A program made the position numbers and the translations under genes. The notes beneath the pieces were generated by a model. It was not told the DNA's origin. It saw only the letters and a list, made by a program, of their open reading frames with translations, and did not search any database. Below, one piece after another: positions 1 to 5,056 of a stretch of 5,056 nt of DNA. The stretch's first letter is position 1. Every line of letters starts with the position of its first letter. The stretch lies in NCBI GenBank assembly GCA_938010495.1, contig CALLUT010000103.1, positions 1 through 5,056 of the forward strand, read 5' to 3'. Source of the DNA: Candidatus Absconditabacterales bacterium. Lineage in GTDB: Bacteria > Patescibacteria > JAEDAM01 > Absconditabacterales > Absconditicoccaceae.

Positions 1-3000
1 GTACCTACAGATCAATTAATTTCTTCTCCAATTTTTTCAATATCTACTGTTCATGTACAAGATCAAGTTGTTTCATCTCCTACCCATTCTTGACCAAATC
101 AACAATCAACGAAATAATAACATCCACTAGTTACAGTATCACATTCATTTTGATTTGCGGCAAAAGTAAATGCTTCATCTACTACTGTAGCTTCATCAGA
201 ACAATCTATAAGAGTTGCTCATGAAGGTAAAGTACTTTCATCAATTTTAGTTGATTCATCACATGCTACCAAGATACATCATCATGCTAATCAATTTGCA
301 GCTGGATCAAAGACCGCTCACTCCTCACAAATCATTCCACATTCTTCATTTCCTCAACATGTTGTATAATCAGTTCACGTTGGATCAAATTCAAATCATT
401 GTGTTTGTTCTGTTGGATTTGTTGGTTCACAAGCTACTGTATTTTCTAGTAATGTTGACTCATCACATGCAATTTGTATTCAACAACTACACGGATCAGG
501 ATCAGTTACAGCATCACAAGATGTAGCAAGATGCGATCTCGATTGATCTGCTCATCAACCTATTTCTGCACCTTCACATTCTTCATATCAAGCATTACAT
601 GATCATTGACATGTATCTTGCTCAATTTCATAACATCCACAATAGTCAACTGTAGAACACATTCATTCATTTGCTACGTTATTAGAAGATTGGTTTTCTC
701 CTTCTCAATCTTCAGCTTCTCTTCAAGGACAAGGATTATATCCTGTGGCACATGCAGAACATGAATCTGGGTCTGGATCAGGAATGACACATACTCAATT
801 TGACTGAGCGAAGCTAGTTTGTGCATATACTTTATCAATAAATGTTGTTGCTCATCATCACGTTCATCAATTGTCTCAAACAATTTCACATATATTACAT
901 ACCTCATCTCAGTTTGCTAAAGCTACAGCTTCATATTCCAAGATAAAGTTTCAATAATTTCATGGTGTTGTTGCTTGCACAGCTAGATCAAATCAATAAG
1001 TAACTTGGTTACCATCAATATCTGTATTTTGTGGAATAACACTTGTATCAATAATTTCAAATCTAGTAGATGTTGCTGTTCAATCAGCATTTAATATACG
1101 AAGACTAGATATAGTAATATCAGCATATCAAAGAGCTGGATCATCATAAGTAATACGATCAGAAAGCGTTACAACATCATATGTTTCTGGCATCGCTGAT
1201 TCAACTCTATAGGTGATTACATGCGTTGAAGTACTATTATCAAACGCAACTGCATATACAGTTTTTGAATGCTGATATGCTTCAATAGTAATAGGGAATG
1301 TACAATTTAATGTTTCATTTGAGTATTGGTTTTCAAGGGAGAAAACATAATTATAAATCCCAGAAGTATCAACAGAGGTTGTATGAGATTCTGAAGCCAA
1401 TGATATTACTACTCAATCAAATGTCGCTTCTGTAATCGATACTCCATCTTCTGTTGGTTCAGTCCATACTGATGTGAAATTTTCATCAAGGTATGGAGAG
1501 AATCTTGTATATCATAAGTCTGTCAATTGTAGATCATAGTTTAGTCAAGCACATGATAATGGAGCTATATCTTTATCTGCAGCGCATGTTGCTGACTCAA
1601 ATCATCAGTTAGAACAAGTCCATTCAAATGATCATCATAAATCTGTTATTCAATTAGTTACAGATCACGTATCACATCAAACTGAATCAGTAATATCAGA
1701 TGCAGATGCAAATGATTGACCAGTAAGATCTGCACATGTAGGTGTTATCGAAACATTACATGATCATGCAGGCAATGAAATTCATCAATTTAATCAATTA
1801 CATGTCCATTCATAATCTGTTGTTGTTTCAGAAACTGATGTTGCAGTACCAAAATCACAAAGATCTTGAGTTGGTACTGTAGCAGAAGGATTTACAACAG
1901 TAGTTCAACATACAGCATCTACACTTTCAGTTGCTTGACACGTATTTCATCAACATGTCCATGTAAATATATTATTTGCTAATGCGAGATCAGGTGCAGG
2001 CGATCAATCATCACATAAAGTTGTATCGTTTATATCATTTAGTTCATCTGCATAATGAGAAGAATTTGCAGCGCTACCACAATCTGCATTAACAGTTACA
2101 GGTGCAGTACACGTACCAGAATTTGTTCATCAAAATTCACCTTCACAAATCCAAGTCCAATTTCATCAGTTAGGATTTGGATTTCAAGAAAGATATGTTC
2201 ATGAAGCACATTTTTGTTCGTTAGTTAAATTCATGAACTCTGCTGCTGTATATGATCATGGTAATGTTTCACATGCTCAACTAAATGCTGCTTCACAACT
2301 TGTTACATCAAATCCACATTGTGAATCACACGCTAGTGTTCATCATCAGAATCATTGATCAACACACGTATTCGAATCTAGATCTGATCAGTCACAACTT
2401 TCAGGACCATTAATAACTCAATCTCCACAATATTCTTGTGTTGCAACACAATTTATACTACTTGAAGCATATTGAGATGTACATGACCATGTCCATTGAT
2501 GCGTTGTATTATTAAAGTCTATTGTTCAAACTAAAGAACTTCAAGCTGCACAAGCATTACTCGTTGAAGGTTGTGTTCAATCATAAAACACTTGATTTGC
2601 ATCCGTTCAACATACTGCTGATCAATCAGATTGTACTAGTGTTGTACATGTTTCTGGATCTCCTCAAAATGGATGTACAAGAGAAACTGTTGGATTATAT
2701 TCACCAATTGTTGTATAAGAGTGATCTGAAGAGAAAGTTACTCCACCACCAACAGAGTTTGTATCATTTGCTGATCAATCATTATAATCAAATACTACTG
2801 AAGTTACCCATGTAGGCTTAGTTCAGTTCAATGTCCATGTACTTCAAGCTGGTTTAGCTTGAGTATCTGGAGTAAGTGTACATGCTGGGATATTTTCTAA
2901 GTCACATGAAGCATTACATCAATTACCTGAAGTGTTTCATCAATCATCACATTCTTCTCAATATATATTTTGAGTAAAAGTATCTCAACAATAAAGTTCT

Positions 3001-5056
3001 GTAGCACTACAAGCAACAGTAGCTCATCAAAAGTCTCATATACATCTCCATGTCCATCAAGTATCTGGCAAGTATGTATATAAAGCTTCTGATCATGCAT
3101 CACATAGATCACCATTGGTAATAGGTTCATCTGGTCTATAGAAGTCTTGCATAAACACTTCTGATCAACATACCCCATCTATTGGAGCTTGACAATATGC
3201 AGGGGGATTTCAGTTTGAGTCACTACATACTCAAGTACAAGTTCATGGTCTTGGTCATCATAAGTCTCATCAACAAGGTTCTCACAATACACTACAAGAG
3301 GTCCCATCATAATCACAGAAAAGTGGAGTTCATGGGTTAGGTACTGTACACGTTCATCCAAATCAACATTGACTAGAATCAGTACAGTGATCACAAACTG
3401 ATCATGAATCTGAACAATCTATATTATCTGGTACTACATCAGCACATGCTGTTTGATATCGTTCATATGTAGTTGTTCATTGTGTATAATCTACTGGAGA
3501 ACATGATGCTCACGCAATACTCCAATCTCCTCAAGGTTCACAGGTATAAGTATTTCATGTCGTTACTACTTCACAACCACACGTCGTTTGATTACATGTT
3601 TCTCATGTATTACATTGAGCTTGTCATGATCAATCACATGTTTCTCATGTTTCAACTTCACCATCTCAACATACTACACAAGTGGTATTTGCAGGAACTG
3701 TATCACTACATGCTACGTTAGTTGGTGTATATGCAGCATTTGCATCATAATCAACTGTTGTACATGCTACTCAAGCAATCCATGTACCATTTGCATCACA
3801 AGTGTATTCTGTGTTTCATGATGGCTGACATACATTTGAATCACAGTTTGCTGATTGACAATCATCATTGTCATTACAAAACACTCAATCTATACATAAT
3901 GGAGATCAATTTTGTGTATCAAATGGAGTATCTTGCCAAGTTGAAGGAGTAGTATCTCAACATGTATAATTATATAATCATGTTCAATTTGCATAAAGTT
4001 CAAAAAAGCTTGCCGTTACATAGCTATCAGGAAATGCTCATTCAAATTGATTACCTTGAATATGTAATTCTACATTACTTCATAGAGATGTTCATAAACT
4101 ATCTGGAAAATCTCAGTCAAAAAAGTTATTTGAAAGATCTAAAAACAAACCATTTGTAAAACTATTTGCTACATTATCTATATTACTATCAAGATCATTG
4201 GAACTAAAATCAGCAAAATAAAGATCATCCATAAATCACAATATAGGAGCAGATCAATTTATATCATTATCACTTATATCTATATATTCTAAAAGTTGTA
4301 AGTTTTGAAAACTAAATGGAATATCATCAATATTGTTCCCTTCTACATCAAACCAATATAACTGGCTTAAATCTTCTATAGTAGTAGGAATTCATCAATC
4401 TAAATTATTGTAAGCCAATGTATTAGCATCTCATAACATTTCTACATTTGATCAATTACAAGTTACTCAGTACCAAGTACAAGGATCAGTACCTGGTTCT
4501 TTCCAACCATCTGTTGATCATGTTGCTCAACTATTCCAAGAATCACCATTTAAGTCATCGTAAAAATCGAGCAAAGCTTCACATTCAGCTAGTGGTATTG
4601 TCACTGCTGGATCAGAGCAAAGAAATGCACTTGCAACACATCAATTTCCTGAAGGGTCTGGTTCAAATCAAGTATTACATTGACATGTATTATCACATTC
4701 TGATCCAGATGATGAATCATCACACTCTTCTCAACCATCATAAGTTCAATTATTTCAATCATTTACTGTTCAATCTCAACAAAAATGGTTGATCGTATCA
4801 CAAGAATTTTCATCAACACAATCCCAAATCCAATCATTACCTGTATCTTGCAGGTTAGAAAAAACTCATGAATTTGTACAGAGTAAACCTTCTATTGGGT
4901 TTGTAAGATCAGGACGAGTTTTATCTATCGTGTAGTACTCTACTACATCATCAGCCGAACCACATTCTTCTAATAAAAGACATCATGTACCATTAGGATC
5001 AGGTATCGTCCATGGTGCACATTGACATGAAGTATTACAATTTACTCATGAATCAC
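1..5056 (-). CDS. Giant Cys-rich multidomain surface protein, genetic code 25 (TGA=Gly), both ends missing
   Basis: The minus-strand frame with codons at + 3-5 through 5052-5054 stays open for 1684 codons when TGA is read as glycine: no TAA or TAG, but about 136 TGA against about 50 GGN Gly codons. The protein is a mosaic of Cys-rich repeats, one LRR domain, one PKD-like domain and a beta-rich region. About 113 Cys, 257 Asp/Glu and only 22 Lys/Arg imply an extracellular, disulfide-bonded, strongly acidic product. LRR and PKD domains and Myxococcus-type disulfide repeats are commonly found in secreted or surface adhesins, so a role in cell-cell or host contact is inferred, not shown. No start codon context, signal peptide, anchor or stop lies inside the window, so full length exceeds 1684 residues. 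The exact family is not recognised. TGA=Gly assigns it to Absconditabacteria/Gracilibacteria or one of their phages. Confidence 0.96.
231..278 (-). repeat. ACDEST unit, copy 2
   Basis: Residues 1593-1608. CILVACDESTKIDEST; the DEST string itself occurs twice here (1599-1602 and 1605-1608). C1618 may correspond to C1542 of the first copy after an insertion. Confidence 0.55.
429..485 (-). repeat. ACDEST unit, copy 1
   Basis: Residues 1524-1542. C-x4-ACDESTLLENTVAC. It matches residues 1593-1608 (C-x3-ACDESTKI) in the hydrophobic run before the motif and in the CDEST core. Confidence 0.55.
783..902 (-). other. Gly/Thr-rich linker encoded largely by TGA
   Basis: Residues 1385-1424. VCNIC at 1385-1389, then GDNGGTGGGATT (1393-1404), in which all six glycines are TGA (+ 852-878). 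It ends in a short stretch containing FIDKVYAQTSFAQ (1405-1417) and C1422. Probably a flexible hinge between the beta-rich region and the C-terminal Cys-rich region. Confidence 0.6.
903..1559 (-). other. Cys-poor beta-rich region (probably two Ig-like sandwiches)
   Basis: Residues 1166-1384. Only two cysteines (1168 and 1251). The sequence alternates hydrophobic and polar residues as beta strands do, for example GVVISLASES, GIYNYVFSLENQ, KTVYAVAFDN, THVITYRVES, ADITISSLRIL and NFILEYEAVALA. A break near 1260 suggests two domains, about 1166-1259 and 1260-1384. A 94-codon part of it (+ 1131-1412) contains no TGA at all. No named family could be assigned by eye; Ig-like or cohesin/carbohydrate-binding-type sandwiches are possible. 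Confidence 0.55.
1578..1736 (-). repeat. W-x-C module, copy 7
   Basis: Residues 1107-1159. Cysteines at 1107, 1127, 1147 and 1157, with SFEWTCSNGG at 1142-1151. Starts CADLTG rather than CGx. Last of the tandem block; the chain then enters a Cys-poor beta-rich region. Confidence 0.8.
1752..1910 (-). repeat. W-x-C module, copy 6
   Basis: Residues 1049-1101. Cysteines at 1049, 1066, 1085 and 1099, with YEWTCNGLNGG at 1081-1091. Starts CGTTVV; the first interval is the shortest of the set (17) and the last the longest (14). Confidence 0.85.
1932..2081 (-). repeat. W-x-C module, copy 5
   Basis: Residues 992-1041. Cysteines at 992, 1014, 1034 and 1039, with IFTWTCGG at 1029-1036. Starts CGSAAN and has TTLCDDGSPAP in the middle. 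The last inter-Cys interval is short (5), as in copy 1. Confidence 0.85.
2103..2273 (-). repeat. W-x-C module, copy 4
   Basis: Residues 928-984. Cysteines at 928, 949, 970 and 982, with NWTWICEGEFGG at 965-976. First of four copies in direct tandem without intervening disulfide repeats. A Gly/Asn/Pro-rich loop (SGNPNPNGG, 956-964) precedes the Trp motif. Confidence 0.85.
2295..2429 (-). repeat. Myxococcus-type disulfide repeat 4 (CDGSDL subtype)
   Basis: Residues 876-920. CGDGVINGPESCDGSDLDS (876-894), TCVDQGFGGGTLAC (896-909), QCGFDVTSC (912-920). This subtype, CDG-x-DL-x-x-x-TC-x-x-x-GF-x-GG-x-LxC, is common in secreted proteins of myxobacteria. Four of the TGA codons here fall on well-conserved glycines. 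Confidence 0.85.
2442..2612 (-). repeat. W-x-C module, copy 3
   Basis: Residues 815-871. Cysteines at 815, 835, 858 and 869, with HQWTWSC at 852-858. It begins CGTDAN and has NACAAGSSLV in the middle. The GG after WTW-x-C is replaced here. As in copies 1 and 2, a CGD disulfide repeat starts exactly six residues after the last Cys. Confidence 0.85.
2643..2882 (-). other. PKD-like domain
   Basis: Residues 725-804, about 80 long, the usual PKD length. VVFDYNDGS (753-761) corresponds to the WDFGDGS core and HSYTTIGEYNPTVSLV (778-793) to HTYxxxGxYxVxLxV. Cysteines at 725 and 803 bracket the domain and could pair. PKD domains are extracellular beta-sandwiches used as spacers or binding units in adhesins and secreted enzymes. 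A related Ig-like fold is the main alternative. Confidence 0.75.
2904..2990 (-). repeat. Myxococcus-type disulfide repeat 3
   Basis: Residues 689-717. CGDTFTQN, then GEECDDGGNTSGNGC (699-713) and C717. This is close to the family consensus E.CDDGN...GDGCS..C, with TGA supplying most of the glycines in the second half. It is immediately followed by the PKD-like domain. Confidence 0.85.
3003..3170 (-). repeat. W-x-C module, copy 2
   Basis: Residues 629-684. Cysteines at 629, 651, 671 and 682, with GWTWRC at 666-671 followed by IGDFGG and ACSA. It shows the fullest form of the module: CGS start, LCDAGS in the middle, WTW-x-C-x-G-x-x-GG at the end. Disulfide repeat 3 begins six residues after its last Cys. 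Confidence 0.85.
3174..3416 (-). other. Cys-rich linker region
   Basis: Residues 547-627. About twelve cysteines in 81 residues, including C554, C557, C563, C569, C580, C587, C594, C606, C610 and C621. The C-x5-C-x5-C at 557-569 resembles residues 393-404. The stretch LGEPCGGDLGGP (590-601) is Gly-rich, mostly through TGA. No recognised domain; probably a disulfide-linked spacer leading into W-x-C copy 2. Confidence 0.5.
3414..3548 (-). repeat. YTC/VDY unit, copy 2
   Basis: Residues 503-547. YTC at 503-505, W511, SIAGASC to C518, VDY at 521-523, ACADVVPDN at 536-544 and C547. The parallel order with residues 417-459 shows an internal duplication. Copy 2 has a few extra residues between VDY and AC. 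Confidence 0.7.
3573..3671 (-). repeat. Myxococcus-type disulfide repeat 2
   Basis: Residues 462-494. CGDGEVETGETCDG at 462-475, then C481, C487, C492 and C494. The first half fits the CGDG...E.CD consensus closely; the second half is shortened. It sits between the two YTC/VDY units. Confidence 0.75.
3678..3806 (-). repeat. YTC/VDY unit, copy 1
   Basis: Residues 417-459. YTC-x(5)-WIAG-x-x-C-x-x-VDY followed by AC-(S)D-x-VP and a final Cys. It aligns well with residues 503-547 (YTC ... WSIAGASC ... VDYT ... ACADVVPDN ... C). The two copies flank disulfide repeat 2. Unknown family. Confidence 0.7.
3816..3902 (-). other. Cys-rich knot-like segment
   Basis: Residues 385-413. Evenly spaced cysteines at 387, 393, 399, 404 and 409 around CNDNDDCQSANC. 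A related pattern, C-TDSSQ-C-GFGGT-C, occurs at 557-569. Patterns of the form C-x5-C-x4/5-C are common in secreted bacterial Cys-rich repeats; no named family is assigned. Confidence 0.5.
3969..4586 (-). other. Leucine-rich repeat domain with LRRNT-type cap
   Basis: Residues 157-362. The cap begins ECEALLDFYDDLNGDSW (157-173) and ends at DPCTWYGVTC (190-199), the classic plant-type LRR N-terminal cap with two cysteines (192, 199). About six repeats of 22-25 residues follow, with L-x-x-L-x-L-x-x-N and G-x-(I/F)-P features: LDGGIP (218-223), YWFDVEGNNI (233-242), YIDISDNDI (257-265), LDLSNNFFDGDFP (305-317), ELHIQGNQFEGAFP (329-342). The motif glycines at 220/221, 314 and 339 are all TGA, independent proof of TGA=Gly. 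LRR domains are protein-binding solenoids, so this is the likeliest ligand-contacting part of the segment. It is poor in Cys after the cap, unlike its flanks. Confidence 0.9.
4638..4697 (-). repeat. Cys-rich tail unit, copy 2
   Basis: Residues 120-139, overlapping the end of disulfide repeat 1. Cysteines at 120, 124, 126 and 139, with EPDPSGNGC at the end. Same spacing as residues 6-25. It leads directly into the N-terminal cap of the LRR domain. Confidence 0.7.
4677..4781 (-). repeat. Myxococcus-type cysteine-rich (DUF4215-like) disulfide repeat 1
   Basis: Residues 92-126. Shows the usual order CGDG-x(n)-GGEECDD-x(n)-C-x3-C-x-C: CGDGTVNDG at 92-100, EECDD at 109-113 and CDNTCQC at 120-126. 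Known repeats of this family (CGDG..E.CDDGN..GDGCS..C) occur in secreted proteins of myxobacteria and many other bacteria. Several of the glycines that complete the motif are encoded by TGA, including the one in CGDG. Confidence 0.8.
4797..4964 (-). repeat. W-x-C module, copy 1
   Basis: Residues 31-86. Begins CGSADD, has cysteines at 31, 59, 79 and 85, and carries WIWDC (75-79), Trp two residues before the third Cys. It is the most divergent copy: the first Cys interval is long (28) and the last short (6). The CGSA start and the x-LC in the middle match copy 5 (CGSAAN ... TTLC). It is followed at C92 by a CGDG disulfide repeat. Function unknown; probably a small disulfide-stabilised extracellular domain. 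Confidence 0.7.
4980..5039 (-). repeat. Cys-rich tail unit, copy 1 (C-x3-C-Q-C ... PDP ... C)
   Basis: Residues 6-25. Cysteines at 6, 10, 12 and 25, with CNTSCQC followed by a PDP-x-G-x-G-C ending. It matches residues 120-139 in cysteine spacing (4, 2 and 13) and in the PDP/Gly pattern. In the second copy this unit closes a Myxococcus-type disulfide repeat, so this copy is probably the end of a further such repeat lying mostly outside the window. Confidence 0.75.

Larger units (their letters stand above)
3..782 (-). other. Acidic Cys-rich C-terminal region, continues beyond window
   Basis: Residues 1425-1684. It opens with PDPDPDSCSACATGYNPCPG (1425-1444), and PDP recurs at 1519-1521. About 24 cysteines in 260 residues, many as C-x-C or C-x2-C (SCSAC, YCGCY, PCSC), and very rich in Asp/Glu. 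It contains the duplicated ACDEST unit and an aromatic patch, CYYFVDCGFGQEW (1645-1657). No known domain was recognised. The chain is still open at the window edge, so the C-terminus and any anchor or sorting signal lie outside. Confidence 0.55.

Noticed and set aside
251..526. Open + strand stretch beginning with ATG
   Set aside because: It lies antisense to the code-25 frame, encodes a low-complexity His/Leu/Gln-rich peptide with no domain, and arises because TGA/Asp/Glu/Thr-rich coding on the minus strand reads as open sequence on the other.
674..907. Minus-strand ORF in a different frame (also 2897-3178 and 3179-3394)
   Set aside because: They lie out of frame with the main gene; the main frame gives recognisable motifs over the same bases (for example GDNGGTGGGA and WTWRC), whereas these give none.
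1128..1400. A stand-alone 90-residue gene under the standard code
   Set aside because: It is in the true frame but is only the TGA-free part of the large gene. The flanking TGA codons are glycines, and the sequence continues sensibly on both sides.
1801..3060. Recurring short string catgtccat as a CRISPR or regulatory repeat
   Set aside because: It marks the codons of the Trp-x-Cys core of the W-x-C modules, with irregular spacing and diverged flanks; it is a coding repeat, not a CRISPR array or operator.
2522..4792. Several further + strand ORFs (2522-2815, 3473-3721, 3722-3952, 3962-4159, 4448-4792)
   Set aside because: All are antisense to recognised LRR, PKD or disulfide modules, are rich in His/Leu/Tyr, and have no plausible ribosome binding context or domain; they are shadows.
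1..5056. TGA=Trp (code 4), selenocysteine, or a decayed pseudogene
   Set aside because: TGA sits at motif glycines and in Gly runs, while Trp uses TGG. There are far too many TGAs for selenocysteine. A pseudogene would also show TAA, TAG and frameshifts, and none was found over 1684 codons.

Overview
The window is the interior of one very large protein-coding gene on the minus strand. In the minus frame whose codons occupy + positions 3-5, 6-8 ... 5052-5054, I translated 1684 consecutive codons and found no TAA or TAG. The frame does contain about 136 TGA codons (hand count). They sit where glycine is expected, not where a protein should end. TGA=Gly is NCBI genetic code 25, known from Candidatus Absconditabacteria (SR1) and Gracilibacteria (BD1-5/GN02), ultra-small, host-dependent Patescibacteria/CPR bacteria. 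A phage of such a host is a less likely alternative. The DNA is AT-rich. Read with the standard code, the region would look like junk with short spurious ORFs on both strands.

Residue numbers below count from the + 5054 end of the window (residue 1 = + 5052-5054; residue n = + (5055-3n) to (5057-3n)). Neither the true start nor the true stop is in the window, so promoter, ribosome binding site, signal peptide, membrane anchor and terminator cannot be seen. There are no intergenic gaps, RNA genes, mobile elements or CRISPR arrays.

Layout in protein order (from + 5056 down to + 1): the tail of a Cys-rich repeat; a W-x-C module (copy 1); a Myxococcus-type disulfide repeat; a leucine-rich-repeat domain with its N-terminal cap (residues ~157-363); a Cys-rich stretch with a duplicated YTC/VDY unit flanking a second disulfide repeat; W-x-C copy 2 plus a third disulfide repeat; a PKD-like domain; W-x-C copy 3 plus a fourth disulfide repeat; W-x-C copies 4-7 in tandem; a Cys-poor beta-rich region (~1166-1384); a Gly-rich linker; and a Cys-rich, acidic segment running off the window (1425-1684).

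The segment has about 113 Cys, about 257 Asp+Glu and only about 22 Lys+Arg in 1684 residues. With LRR, PKD and disulfide repeats, this points to a secreted or surface-displayed, disulfide-stabilised, highly acidic adhesin-like protein. By analogy with the epibiotic or predatory lifestyle of the phylum, host-cell attachment is a reasonable inference, but nothing in the window proves it. The most distinctive feature is a seven-copy module, C-x(16-27)-C-x(18-22)-C-x(4-13)-C with Trp always two residues before the third Cys. Three copies are joined to a disulfide repeat with identical spacing.
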